A stretch of DNA of 64,000 nt from JALOAR01 sp041649415 (GCA_041649415.1 JBAZND010000001.1:1-64000); one strand, 5' to 3'. Positions 32,672 to 41,675 are shown, counted from the first letter of the stretch. Numbers and translations: made by a program. Notes: generated by a model from the sequence alone, not told the origin.

Positions 32672-32737
32672 CGTTCTACCCCTACCCGCCCCCGCTTTGC
32701 TCAGGTAAATAACAGGCAGGAACTAAACTATACGCCC
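32672..32737 (-). pseudogene. Remnant of a duplicated tRNA-Ile 5' part, interrupted
   Basis: The tRNA 5' pieces GGGCGTATAGTT and GGTAGAACG recur here in the same order and strand, but the D-loop between them is replaced by about 45 bp of unrelated G/C-rich DNA. Confidence 0.55.
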
Positions 32738-32778
32738 GTATGCGGTATTTTAGTTCGTAAATCAGGCAAAATCAACGT

Positions 32779-32979
32779 TCACAGATCGAGCGATTCGTAC
32801 GCGTCAAAGTCAAATTTTATAAGCCATTCCGAGGTCGGATTTTCTCCGGCGGATAAATAATGATTTATATTCCTTGCTAAAAGACTGATGAGATATATGG
32901 AAACCGCTATAGTTGCCGCGGTCATTAAAAAGCTCATCGCAATCATCACGTTCTCCCTTTTTATCTTCTTTTTCGCCAT
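32779..32979 (-). CDS. Small membrane protein beside the PilO-like gene, unknown
   Basis: 66 aa: KKKIKRE start, one membrane helix (about 12-35), acidic tail. It follows the PilO-like gene by 18 bp in the same direction and starts with a typical MAKKK sequence. Possibly part of a second pilus alignment complex. Confidence 0.6.
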   Translation of the reverse strand: MAKKKIKRENVMIAMSFLMTAATIAVSIYLISLLARNINHYLSAGENPTSEWLIKFDFDAYESLDL

Positions 32980-32997
32980 ATTTCCGTTCTAAATAAA

Positions 32998-33531
32998 TTA
33001 TTTACTGAAAAATACTTCTCCCGACAATATCGCCTGATAAGCGGTGGTGTTTACTCCTTGAGAGAGAAGCTCAAAATTTTTTATGTGGGTAAAGTAGCGA
33101 CTGGCTTCAAATGAGTTCATAAACGCAAGGACCGATTCGTATTCTCCGGCGATGTTCATCACAAATTCTATTTTACTCGGTGAATTTGCGGATGTTCCAA
33201 TAACTTCAGTCCCGAAAGTAAATGATGGGGTGAGTCCCCTTTCGCGAGCGAGACGATTGACTTCCTCGGAAAATAGAAATAACGAATCTCTCCGCGGAAG
33301 CGCGTTTCTTAACCGGTTTGTCGCCTCTTCTGCTTTTCCGGCGTCCTCTCGTAACGTACTCAAGCTGCCGATCGCCTGCGTTCTTGTTGCAACCGCGTTC
33401 ATAGTCGTTTCTATTGATCCGCCCACCGACTCAAAATCGCTCCACACGTATACCATGAGTCCCGAAATAGCGGTAAACAGCATGGCGGCTATTCCGAACT
33501 GTATAAGAACTTTTTTCCTAAACTCTGTCAT
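32998..33531 (-). CDS. PilO-like protein, second copy
   Basis: 177 aa from MTEFRKKV at 33531. A longer in-frame extension upstream runs through dprA on the other strand and is rejected. One membrane helix (about 10-31), a coiled coil (about 38-80) and a ferredoxin-like domain (FVMNIAGEYESVLAFMNSFEASRYFTHIKNFEL) give the PilO plan. It is away from the main pilus operon, and the promoter region is shared with the divergent dprA. Confidence 0.75.
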   Translation of the reverse strand: MTEFRKKVLIQFGIAAMLFTAISGLMVYVWSDFESVGGSIETTMNAVATRTQAIGSLSTLREDAGKAEEATNRLRNALPRRDSLFLFSEEVNRLARERGLTPSFTFGTEVIGTSANSPSKIEFVMNIAGEYESVLAFMNSFEASRYFTHIKNFELLSQGVNTTAYQAILSGEVFFSK

Positions 33532-33569
33532 TCCTTTTGAACGTAAATTTACAAGCGCAATAGAAGAGA

Positions 33570-33597
33570 TTGAGACTCCGAGATATACTTTTATAAT
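33570..33597 (+). promoter_or_regulatory. dprA promoter
   Basis: TTGAGA (33570-33575), a 16-nt spacer and TATAAT (33592-33597), 7 nt before the ATG: likely leaderless. Confidence 0.65.
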
Positions 33598-33604
33598 AAC
33601 ACGA

Positions 33605-34450
33605 ATGAGTCGTTTCCCCAGGATTTTATCGGAGATTTCCGGTTGTCCCGAAAATTTATTCCTGAAAGGCCAAGAGCTTGAAGATGATTTTTCGGGAATA
33701 GCGATTGTCGGCACGAGAAAAGCGAGCACCGAAGGACTTTTGATCGCCGAAAAATTCGCGGCTGTTTTGGCAGAGGCCGGTATCCCCATCGTCTCCGGAC
33801 TGGCTTTCGGAATTGATTCCGCCGCGCATCGCGGTTGTTTGTCGGCACACGGTAGAACGGTAGCGGTTCTCGCGGGCAACGTAAACAAAGTATATCCGAC
33901 CGCAAACACCGCTCTTGCCGAAGAAATTATTCGCGCCGGAGGAACCATTGTCTCGGAATTTGAAGAAGACATTCCGTACAATCCCGAAATATTTCTAAGA
34001 AGAAATCGAATAATAAGCGGCCTCTCTCAAGCGGTAATCATCATTGAGGCGCCTTTTAAATCCGGCGCTATTTCCACGGCTTCCTGGGCGGCGGAACAGG
34101 GACGTGAGGTCTTTGTTGTTCCGGGGCCCGTAACGCACCCGAATTACAAAGGGTCTCACGCGCTCCTGCGGGACGGCGCCCGTCTTGTCTCTTCGCCGGA
34201 GGATGTTTTATTGGATTTGGGAATTAAAAAACGCTCCCCGAAAATCACGAGCACTGAAGATCTTTCGGACAATGCCGCTATAATATTAGAGTTCGTTTCA
34301 AAATCCCAATTTTCCGTTCCGATTGACAAAATAATATCTGCGACTAAACTTGAACCGCCAAAAGTACTCTCGGCGTTAACAGAGCTTATAATTAGCGAGC
34401 TTATAATAGAAACCCCGAGCGGGTATGCCGTAAGTCCCAAAAACCGATAA
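33605..34450 (+). CDS. dprA: DNA-processing protein DprA
   Basis: 281 aa from MSRFPRIL. DprA protects incoming single-stranded DNA and loads RecA during transformation. The Rossmann-like core shows IAIVGTRKAS, VSGLAFGIDSAAHRG, GRTVAVLAGNVNKVYPTAN and FLRRNRIISGLSQAVIIIEA. A C-terminal winged-helix domain (about 225-281) follows, while the N-terminal SAM-like domain of longer homologues is missing. It overlaps topA by one base, so the two are co-transcribed as in many bacteria. Confidence 0.95.
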   Translation: MSRFPRILSEISGCPENLFLKGQELEDDFSGIAIVGTRKASTEGLLIAEKFAAVLAEAGIPIVSGLAFGIDSAAHRGCLSAHGRTVAVLAGNVNKVYPTANTALAEEIIRAGGTIVSEFEEDIPYNPEIFLRRNRIISGLSQAVIIIEAPFKSGAISTASWAAEQGREVFVVPGPVTHPNYKGSHALLRDGARLVSSPEDVLLDLGIKKRSPKITSTEDLSDNAAIILEFVSKSQFSVPIDKIISATKLEPPKVLSALTELIISELIIETPSGYAVSPKNR

Positions 34451-36450
34451 TGGCCAAAACTAAGCAAAAAACAGCTGATGGACGGACTCTCGTCATAGTA
34501 GAGTCCCCGACTAAAGCCCGCACGATAAGCGGGTTTATCGGTAATGAATTCAAAATTGAATCCTCTTACGGCCATGTAAGAGATCTTCCCAAATCCAAAC
34601 TGGGAATTGATACCGAAGGCAACTTTGACCCAGAGTACATCATCCCCACGAAAAACAGAAAGAGGGTAAACGAATTAAAAAAGGAAGCGGCGGTCGCTCC
34701 CAAAGTTATTCTCGCGACCGATGAAGACCGCGAAGGAGAAGCCATCGCCTGGCACCTTACGGAAGCTTTGGATCTGAACGGCAAAAAATACGAGCGTATC
34801 GCTTTCCACGAAATTACTCCCGAAGCGATAAAAGAAGCTCTTTCGCATCCGCGAAAAATATCAATCAGTCTGGTAAACGCGCAACAGGCAAGAAGAGTTC
34901 TTGATCGTTTGGTCGGGTACAAAATTTCCCCGTTTCTTTGGAAAAAAATAATGGGACATCTTTCGGCGGGAAGGGTCCAATCGGTTGCCGTACGCTTAAT
35001 CGTGGAAAGAGAGGAAGAAATCAAAAAATTCGTTCCCGAAATTTACTACACGATCAAAGGCATATTCGGAAAACCGGATGAAAATTTTGAGGCATTGCTT
35101 CTGAAAATCGGAGGCAAATCCATTCAGAAACCGGGCATTAAGGATGAAACGCTGGCGAAGAGTATCGTATCCGAACTTAAAAAATCTTCGTGCAAAGTAG
35201 TGTCCGCGGAAGAAAAAGAAATATCTCGTTCGCCCTATCCTCCGTTTACGACAAGTACCTTACAACAGGAGTGTTCTAAAAGATTGGGCATGAGCGCCAA
35301 AATGACCATGATGATCGCCCAGCATTTATATGAAGAAGGTCACATTACCTATATGAGGACTGATTCTTTGAATCTCTCTTCTTCATCCACAGCTGCGGCA
35401 AAGTCGTGGCTTAATGAAAATTTAGGCAATGATTATTCGGCAGACGCTCCGCGCAATTGGAAAACCAAATCCAAATCGGCGCAGGAAGCGCATGAAGCCA
35501 TAAGACCGACCGACCCGAATTTGCTTGCCGAAAATTTGAGCGAAGACGCCCGAAGCAAAAAACTGTACGATCTTATTTGGCGCCGATTTATGGCCTCTCA
35601 ATGCCCTGACGCCGTTTTTTCCGCAAAAAGAATACTCATAGAATCGGGACGATATATCCTCTCCGCTTCCGGCAGTTCAATTAAATTTGACGGCTATCTT
35701 AAAATCTGGCCCTCAAAATTTGAAGAAAAGTCTCTCCCCGATCTCCGTAAAGGTTCCTCCGTTGATATCTTAAACGCTTTAAGCGAGCGCCATGAAACTG
35801 AACCGCCGGCGCGATACAACGAAGCAAGCCTTATTAAAACGTTGGAAGAGTTCGGCATCGGACGTCCGTCAACGTATGCGCCGACAATCTCCGTCATTCA
35901 GACGAGGCGATACGTGGAAAAAAACGAACAAAGAAGATTTGTCCCCACGGATATCGGGGAAAAAGTGAACGAACTGCTCACGAAGCATTTCCCCGAAATA
36001 GTGGATATCGGATTCACCGCCGAGATGGAAAACAAACTTGATGAAGTGGCTCTTGGACGTAAAGAATGGAAAAAAGTGATAGCCGATTTTTACGGACCTT
36101 TTGCCCGAAATTTGGAAAAGAAATACGAGGAAGTTGAGAAAGAAAACATGGACGAATCGACCGATGAAATATGTGAAAAATGCGGCCGACCGATGGTTAT
36201 CAAGAGAGGACGCTTCGGTCGTTTTCTCGCTTGCACCGGCTACCCGGAATGCAAGAACACCAAAAAACTGGCGCCGGTAGCCTTAAAGACCGAATCCGGA
36301 GAAGAGATGATTTGTCCGAAATGCAAAGAAGGAAAAGTCATTCCCAAGAGAACGAGAAAAGGAAGAATGTTCTACGGTTGCAGCAGATACCCCGACTGCG
36401 ATTTTGCGAGTTGGACCCGTCCCGGAACAACGAAGGAAGAAGCTTCATAA
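34450..36450 (+). CDS. topA: DNA topoisomerase I
   Basis: 666 aa type IA topoisomerase that relaxes negative supercoils. The TOPRIM domain is at the start (TLVIVESPTKARTI, ATDEDREGEAIAWHL), the active-site Tyr sits in HITYMRTDS, and two C-terminal zinc ribbons are visible (CEKCGRPM..CTGYPEC and CPKCKEGK..CSRYPDC). The start ATG overlaps the dprA stop. Confidence 0.97.
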   Translation: MAKTKQKTADGRTLVIVESPTKARTISGFIGNEFKIESSYGHVRDLPKSKLGIDTEGNFDPEYIIPTKNRKRVNELKKEAAVAPKVILATDEDREGEAIAWHLTEALDLNGKKYERIAFHEITPEAIKEALSHPRKISISLVNAQQARRVLDRLVGYKISPFLWKKIMGHLSAGRVQSVAVRLIVEREEEIKKFVPEIYYTIKGIFGKPDENFEALLLKIGGKSIQKPGIKDETLAKSIVSELKKSSCKVVSAEEKEISRSPYPPFTTSTLQQECSKRLGMSAKMTMMIAQHLYEEGHITYMRTDSLNLSSSSTAAAKSWLNENLGNDYSADAPRNWKTKSKSAQEAHEAIRPTDPNLLAENLSEDARSKKLYDLIWRRFMASQCPDAVFSAKRILIESGRYILSASGSSIKFDGYLKIWPSKFEEKSLPDLRKGSSVDILNALSERHETEPPARYNEASLIKTLEEFGIGRPSTYAPTISVIQTRRYVEKNEQRRFVPTDIGEKVNELLTKHFPEIVDIGFTAEMENKLDEVALGRKEWKKVIADFYGPFARNLEKKYEEVEKENMDESTDEICEKCGRPMVIKRGRFGRFLACTGYPECKNTKKLAPVALKTESGEEMICPKCKEGKVIPKRTRKGRMFYGCSRYPDCDFASWTRPGTTKEEAS

Positions 36451-36484
36451 TTTATTCCACAAGTCCTCAGTTGACCGTTATTGG

Positions 36485-36490
36485 TATAAT
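36485..36490 (+). promoter_or_regulatory. -10 box of the COG4315-like gene
   Basis: TATAAT ending 9 nt before the ATG at 36500. A TTGACC lies only 8 nt upstream, too close to serve as its -35. Confidence 0.5.
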
Positions 36491-36499
36491 GGAAGTAAC

Positions 36500-37003
36500 A
36501 TGAACGCTAAAAAGATTTTGGTAATCATAGGTGCCGCTTTAGTCGTTGCCGTCGCCGGCTACGTTGTTTACGCAAACGTCGTTTTGCCGAAAATAAAAAC
36601 CGCCGCGCCGGCCGCGACAGATACGAACAAAAGAGAAGAAGTCGACCTGAATTCTCTTGACCTCACGAAAGTTGATTTTCCCGTTAACGAAGAAGCCGAT
36701 ATTCGCGTTCGCATTGACAGTAATTTAGGCCCGATATTGGTTGACCGAGCGGGCGCAACGCTTTATTTCTTTAGCGAAGACGGAAATCTCACGAGCAATT
36801 GCGAAAACGAGTGCGCCGCGAAACACCCTCCTTTCATACTAACCGAAGGTTTTTCAATCGGTTCCTACATTGGCAAAACCGCCGTATCGTTTTTCACACG
36901 CAAAGATGGATCAATCCAAATGGCTTACAAGGATAAGCCTTTATACACTTCCTCTGAAGTAGTTCCCGAAGTTAACGACACCTGGAGTATAGCCAGACCG
37001 TAA
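36500..37003 (+). CDS. Exported COG4315-like (secreted repeat) protein
   Basis: 167 aa from MNAKKILV; an extension upstream overlaps topA. One N-terminal membrane or signal helix (about 5-24) precedes an Ala/Thr/Lys spacer and a domain with LGPILVDRAGATLYFFSEDG, NCENECAAKHPPF and YKDKPLYT, the pattern of the secreted-repeat/COG4315 family of lipoprotein-like proteins. No lipobox Cys. Function unknown. Confidence 0.8.
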   Translation: MNAKKILVIIGAALVVAVAGYVVYANVVLPKIKTAAPAATDTNKREEVDLNSLDLTKVDFPVNEEADIRVRIDSNLGPILVDRAGATLYFFSEDGNLTSNCENECAAKHPPFILTEGFSIGSYIGKTAVSFFTRKDGSIQMAYKDKPLYTSSEVVPEVNDTWSIARP

Positions 37004-37009
37004 GACAAA

Positions 37010-37039
37010 TAGACAAGTCTCTCTTACTCGGGCTATATT
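37010..37039 (+). promoter_or_regulatory. Promoter of the Rel gene
   Basis: TAGACA (37010-37015), an 18-nt spacer and TATATT (37034-37039), 7 nt before the ATG. Confidence 0.6.
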
Positions 37040-37046
37040 CGGTGTT

Positions 37047-38741
37047 ATGGGTGTCAAGGAAACCGCAAAAGACGAACCGCTTTCGCTAATAGGCAAAGCC
37101 TACGTTTTTGCCGAGCGCGCGCATAAAGGACAAAGACGAGCGTCCGGAGAGCCTTATTTTGAGCACCCCAGAAAAACGGCGGATATTTTGCTTTCTTGGC
37201 ATCTTGATGACGAAACGATAGCCTCGGGCCTTCTTCATGACGTCTTGGAAGACGCTCCCGATATGAGAAAAGAACTGGAGGAAACTTTCGGCAAAACCGT
37301 TTCGTTCATCGTCGAGGGCGTAACCAAACTCGGCAATATCAAATACCGTGGCGCGGAACTTCAAAAAGAAAACATTAAAAAACTGATTCTCGCTTCAAGC
37401 GAAGATATTCGCGTGCTTTTCGTAAAACTCGCCGATCGATATCACAATATGCAAACGCTCAAATACTTACCTCCCGAAAAACAGCACCGAATCGCTCTTG
37501 AGACTTACGAAATATACGCTCCCCTGGCATACCGTCTTGGAATGCAACACTTGAGCGGGAAACTTGAAGACCTCGCGTTTCCCTATGTCAACCCGGAAGC
37601 GCACGAGTGGCTCCGTAAGAACGTCCAAACTAAATATGAAGACCGGGAAAAATATCTCGCTCGGTTGAAACCCATAGTCGTCAAAGCTCTTTCTGACGCC
37701 AACATTAAACCGATAAGCTTGGATTTCCGCGCCAAGAGGTATTCCAGTCTTTATAAAAAACTGCTTCGCTACGACATGGATATTGAAAAAATATACGATC
37801 TCGTGGCTTTTCGCATAATCCTGGAAACCGTGGCGGACTGTTATGCCGCCTTGGGCGTAATCCACAAGCTTTGGCCTCCCGTCCCAGGAAGAATAAAAGA
37901 TTACATCGCCGTTCCCAAACCGAACGGATACAAGAGTCTCCACACGGTCGTTATCGCCGCCGGCGAAAAACCGGTTGAATTTCAGATAAGAACGCTTCAG
38001 ATGCACGAAGAAGCGGAGAACGGAATTGCCGCTCATTGGTCGTATGAAGAAAAAAAGGGAGAGAAGAGTTACATAAAACGCATTGCCTCTGTTGCCAAAA
38101 ATACCGACGTTGAATGGGTTAAAAGGCTTCGCTCCTGGCAGGATGAAGCGGTTAATCCGGAAGAATTCATTGATTCAATGAAAATTGATTTCTTTAAAGA
38201 CCGCATATTCGCTCTCACTCCCAAAGGAGAAGTGATAGATTTACCCGCCGGTTCCACGCCCGTGGATTTCGCCTACCGGATCCATTCGGCCATCGGAGAT
38301 CAATGCGTGGGAGCAAAAATAAACGGCGAATTGGTTCCTCTTCATCACGAACTCAAATCAAGCGACATAGTTCAAATAATAATTCAAAAAGGAAAGAAGC
38401 CCTCGTCTTCGTGGCTTGAATTCGTTCGTACAAGCGAAGCGAAAGCCCATATCAGAAAAGCTTTCAGTCAAAAAACAGGAATGGCTTTTACGGCCGAAAA
38501 ACGGAAAACCGAGTTTCGTCTGGAGGCAAAAGACAGAATCGGCCTGATTAAAGACGTTTCGGGCATAGTTTCCCGTTCCCATATAAGCATTGTAAGCATT
38601 AATTCCTTGAGCGAAGAACGCAAAGGTTTCTGCGCGATTAAAGTCGTTTGCGATACGGACAATTTGAATAAAGTCCAGAAGCTGATACTTAAGCTAAAGG
38701 GTCTGAAGGAAATAAAAGAAATAGAATATCGGTTCGTCTAA
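37047..38741 (+). CDS. Rel/SpoT-type (p)ppGpp synthetase/hydrolase
   Basis: 564 aa, shorter than the usual 700+. Order visible: HD hydrolase (FEHPRKTADILLSWHLDD, LLHDVLEDAPD, about 25-75), synthetase (RIKDYIAVPKPNGYKSLH, EFQIRT, about 215-320), TGS domain (FALTPKGEVIDLPAGSTPVDFAYRIHS, about 385) and a final ACT domain (about 490-564). Since both HD and synthetase motifs are intact it is probably bifunctional and controls the stringent response. The ends overlap the convergent parB by 4 bp. Confidence 0.95.
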   Translation: MGVKETAKDEPLSLIGKAYVFAERAHKGQRRASGEPYFEHPRKTADILLSWHLDDETIASGLLHDVLEDAPDMRKELEETFGKTVSFIVEGVTKLGNIKYRGAELQKENIKKLILASSEDIRVLFVKLADRYHNMQTLKYLPPEKQHRIALETYEIYAPLAYRLGMQHLSGKLEDLAFPYVNPEAHEWLRKNVQTKYEDREKYLARLKPIVVKALSDANIKPISLDFRAKRYSSLYKKLLRYDMDIEKIYDLVAFRIILETVADCYAALGVIHKLWPPVPGRIKDYIAVPKPNGYKSLHTVVIAAGEKPVEFQIRTLQMHEEAENGIAAHWSYEEKKGEKSYIKRIASVAKNTDVEWVKRLRSWQDEAVNPEEFIDSMKIDFFKDRIFALTPKGEVIDLPAGSTPVDFAYRIHSAIGDQCVGAKINGELVPLHHELKSSDIVQIIIQKGKKPSSSWLEFVRTSEAKAHIRKAFSQKTGMAFTAEKRKTEFRLEAKDRIGLIKDVSGIVSRSHISIVSINSLSEERKGFCAIKVVCDTDNLNKVQKLILKLKGLKEIKEIEYRFV

Positions 38742-39835
38742 AAATCCTCTCCCGAGAGCCTATCAATTAAAGCGTTTAGTTCCTCCGGGGAATAATAATT
38801 TATCGTTATCTTTCCCCTGTTTCCTTCATCGTCTATCTCTACTTTCGTACCCAAATGTTCTTCAAGTCTCGTTTGCAGAGACATTAGTTCCGGATTAAGT
38901 CTGGATGCCGAGTAACTCGCCGGATTCGTTTTCGCTCTTCTGATAGTCGCCTTAAGCTCCCGAACCGAAGGCCTGGACCTAAGTATTGATTGAAACATTT
39001 CTCGCTGTCTTGATATGTCTTCTATCTGCAAAAGTAGGCGCGCGTGGCTTTCGTTTATTTTTCCTTCGTCTAAAGCTTGCTGTATTTCGGAAGGCAAATT
39101 CAGAAGTCTCAAAGTGTTCGCAATCGTTTCCCTGCTCTTCCCGATTCTCGCGGCAATTTCTCTCTGCGTCAGTCCGAATTCGTCTTGGAGCCTCGCGAAG
39201 CTTCTCGCCGCTTCAAGCGGATTCAGATTTTCTCTTTGGACGTTCTCTATTATCGCAAGCTCCAGTCTTTCCCTGTCCAATCCCACCTGTTTTATTACGG
39301 CCGGCACCGTTCTCAAGCCGACTTTTTTGGCGGCCATTAGTCTTCGTTCTCCCGCAATAAGCTGATAGGTTACTTCCGTTCCGTTCTCCGTCTCCTTTAG
39401 AACTTTCGTTACAACCAGCGGTTGAATGATCCCGAACTCCCTTATGGAACTTGCAAGTTCGCCTAGAGACTCCTCGTCAAAGTGTTTTCTCGGTTGATGA
39501 GGATTTGGAAATATCTTTTCAACTTCAATCTGGAATACCGAAGCCTGCCCGCGCGAGTAGTCCGCCTCCGGCTCGTTTTGACTTGTTTTTTCGTAACCTT
39601 GAGCGGAAGACAGTTCTTCTCTAATCGCCGGCTTAGTTTCACTTACCTCTACGGGAAATGATGAAGTCTTGTATCCATAGTCTGGAAGTATGGGCTGCGG
39701 CATGGAACTAGGAGTGCGAGATTCCTGTACTGCCGGAGCCGGAACTTCACGCCCTAAAACCGGCCCTGATTTATTTTCTTCGCCGTTCTTATATCCACCG
39801 GAAGGTATTAACGATTCTAATCCTTTTCCTAACAT
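38738..39835 (-). CDS. parB: Chromosome-partitioning protein ParB
   Basis: 365 aa. Residues about 1-95 form a Pro/Ser-rich linker; the ParB nuclease-like N domain starts near 98 (VEKIFPNPHQPRKHFDEESLGELASSI, GERRLMAAKKVGL), with a helix-turn-helix (LTQREIAARIGKSRETIANTLRLL) and a C-terminal dimerisation domain. It binds parS and spreads as a CTP switch. No convincing parS site was found in the window. It follows parA by 18 bp. Confidence 0.95.
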   Translation of the reverse strand: MLGKGLESLIPSGGYKNGEENKSGPVLGREVPAPAVQESRTPSSMPQPILPDYGYKTSSFPVEVSETKPAIREELSSAQGYEKTSQNEPEADYSRGQASVFQIEVEKIFPNPHQPRKHFDEESLGELASSIREFGIIQPLVVTKVLKETENGTEVTYQLIAGERRLMAAKKVGLRTVPAVIKQVGLDRERLELAIIENVQRENLNPLEAARSFARLQDEFGLTQREIAARIGKSRETIANTLRLLNLPSEIQQALDEGKINESHARLLLQIEDISRQREMFQSILRSRPSVRELKATIRRAKTNPASYSASRLNPELMSLQTRLEEHLGTKVEIDDEGNRGKITINYYSPEELNALIDRLSGEDF

Positions 39836-39853
39836 TTTTTCTGTACTTACTAA

Positions 39854-40645
39854 TTATGGAACAATACTCCCTCCTTCTCCAAACGTTCGCTCTTGTCTTA
39901 AGACTTCTTCGGCAAATTCTCGATACGCTTCGGCACCCGCTGAATCCGGCGCGTAAAGAGATACCGGCTGGTTAAAACTCGGCGCTTCCGCAAGATGTAC
40001 CGACCGAGGTATTTCCGTTTCAAACACCGGATAAGGAAAATTCGCTCTTAAATTTTTTGCCACTTCTTGTGAAAGTTGTTCCCACCGGTCAAACATGGTT
40101 ATCACCGCTCCCGACACTTTGAGATTATGTCCCATGTTCTGTTTGATCATCTCCATCGTTTCCAAAAGATGGCTTAATCCTTCAAGCGAATAATATTCGG
40201 CTTGTACGGGAATTATCACCTCTTCAGAAGCCAAAAGACCGTTTATGGTTAAAAGGCTAAGGCTCGGCGGCAAATCTACTATTACATAGTCGTAATATCC
40301 GGTTATCTTGGCCAGAAAATTTTTCAAAAAAAATTCCCGACCCTCTACGTTTACAAGCTCCACCATCGCACCGGACAAATGCGGCCCAGAAGGAATGTAA
40401 AAATAATTCGGGATTTGAGATGCTTTTATCGTTTCTGCCGGCTCGGCATATCCCAATATCCCGTGATAAATGTTTTTGTCTTCTAATCCCGTAGATCCCA
40501 CGGCGGAACTGGCATTCGCTTGCGGATCAAAATCAACAAGCAGCACTTTCCGACCAGTCATGGCGATACAGGCTCCTAAATTAACCGCAGTGGTGGTCTT
40601 TCCAACCCCCCCTTTTTGATTGCAAACCGCAATGATACGAGGCAT
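39854..40645 (-). CDS. parA: ParA/Soj partition ATPase
   Basis: 263 aa, deviant Walker A KGGVGKTT (residues 11-18), LLVDFDPQAN and DYVIVDLPPSLS motifs; it works with ParB to segregate the chromosome. First gene of the pair. A TATATT box lies 10 nt before the ATG. Confidence 0.96.
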   Translation of the reverse strand: MPRIIAVCNQKGGVGKTTTAVNLGACIAMTGRKVLLVDFDPQANASSAVGSTGLEDKNIYHGILGYAEPAETIKASQIPNYFYIPSGPHLSGAMVELVNVEGREFFLKNFLAKITGYYDYVIVDLPPSLSLLTINGLLASEEVIIPVQAEYYSLEGLSHLLETMEMIKQNMGHNLKVSGAVITMFDRWEQLSQEVAKNLRANFPYPVFETEIPRSVHLAEAPSFNQPVSLYAPDSAGAEAYREFAEEVLRQERTFGEGGSIVP

Positions 40646-40742
40646 TACGTTAATAAATATACCATTGAATCAAGAAGCGTCTCAATCGTTTAAATCTTGA
40701 TTATCGGTATTTAAAAAGGTTAGGATTTATCTGCGCAAAAAC

Positions 40743-40823
40743 GCCGCCGTGGCGGAATGGTAGACGCGCACGACTCAAAATCGTGTGGGGCAACTCATGT
40801 CGGTTCAAGTCCGACCGGCGGCA
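40743..40823 (+). tRNA. tRNA-Leu(CAA)
   Basis: Class II tRNA: acceptor GCCGCCG/CGGCGGC, anticodon stem CACGA/TCGTG with loop CTCAAAA (anticodon CAA). CCA not encoded. Confidence 0.94.
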
Positions 40824-40826
40824 CAT

Positions 40827-40851
40827 AAAAAGAGTCTTTGAGACTCTTTTT
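40827..40851 (+). terminator. tRNA-Leu terminator
   Basis: AAAAAGAGTCT/AGACTCTTTTT with a TTG loop. Confidence 0.85.
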
Positions 40852-40878
40852 GTTTTGCTGATGGAAAAGTGTAACGTT

Positions 40879-40957
40879 CGGCGGCACCGAATAAAAATAC
40901 AAAAGCCCCGCTTTTATGCGGAGCTACGTCAGTTTTGCGTTTTGAGATTTGAGATTA
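40879..40957. repeat. tRNA 3'-end echo, hairpin and AT-rich repeat
   Basis: CGGCGGCAC repeats the acceptor end of the tRNA-Leu 62 bp upstream. It is followed by a GC hairpin (GCCCCGC..GCGGAGC) and gttttgagatttgagatt-type units up to the DsbA-like gene stop. Confidence 0.45.
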
Positions 40958-41665
40958 TTATAAGTACGAATCAATCGTCGCTTTGACGTCTTCCAACGGA
41001 TAGGCTCCGTCTATCGTTCCCACGGGCTTGTTATCGGCAAATACCACGCTATAAGGCGTCCCTTCTAAGCCCGCTTCAAATCCGTTATTCGCGTCATCGG
41101 TTATTTTATTCGCAAATTTATTGGAACTGTAACAAGTGTCAAAAGCGTTTGCATCCACGCCAAGAGATAAGGCGATAGCTTTTACGTCTATCTTCTCGTC
41201 TCCACTGCTCGCTTCCGATTGAAAAGCAAACTTACTCATAAACTGCCAAAAGCTTTCTTCTCCCTTTGAGTCAGAAACACACTCCGCGGCTACTGCCGCA
41301 GGCATCGCGTTCACATGGAAATCTAGCGGAAAATGTCTGTAAACCCACGCCACTTTTCCGTCATATTGTTCCACGACCGATCTCATAGTGCTCTCAAAAC
41401 TGATACAATACGGACACTCCATGTCGGCGTAAGTCACCACTTTAATTTCCGCGTCTTTATTTCCGAATATGTGATCCGCGTCAGTTACTGGCAAAGCGTT
41501 TAGATACGGCGTATCTTCTTCCGTGTCTCCGTAAACGCCTTTGCTCACATCCGCAAGCTGGCTTTTGGGATTATAAAATTTTCCGATTAAAACAGCTCCG
41601 GCCACAAAAAGACCGGCTATGATTATCGCAAAAGGAACGGAATATTTTTCCAAAATTTTGTTCAT
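40958..41665 (-). CDS. DsbA-family thioredoxin-like protein, membrane-anchored
   Basis: 235 aa. One membrane helix (about 9-29) anchors a thioredoxin-fold domain at the outer face. The redox motif is CPYC (in YADMECPYCISF, about 82-85). The cis-Pro motif appears as EGTPYSVVFADNKPVG. Like BdbD/Thioredoxin_4 proteins it likely forms disulphides in exported proteins; the partner quinone-linked oxidase is not in the window. Followed by the PAP2 gene upstream. Confidence 0.9.
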   Translation of the reverse strand: MNKILEKYSVPFAIIIAGLFVAGAVLIGKFYNPKSQLADVSKGVYGDTEEDTPYLNALPVTDADHIFGNKDAEIKVVTYADMECPYCISFESTMRSVVEQYDGKVAWVYRHFPLDFHVNAMPAAVAAECVSDSKGEESFWQFMSKFAFQSEASSGDEKIDVKAIALSLGVDANAFDTCYSSNKFANKITDDANNGFEAGLEGTPYSVVFADNKPVGTIDGAYPLEDVKATIDSYL

Positions 41666-41675
41666 GTTTTGAATT

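Noticed and set aside
33152..33604. Longer DprA start
   Set aside because: Opposes the PilO-like gene and lacks family match; promoter sits just before 33605.
33532..33981. Longer PilO-like start
   Set aside because: Antisense to dprA; no membrane anchor until MTEFRKKV.
36471..36490. TTGACC as -35 for the COG4315-like gene
   Set aside because: Only 8 nt from the -10 box; normal spacing is 16-18.
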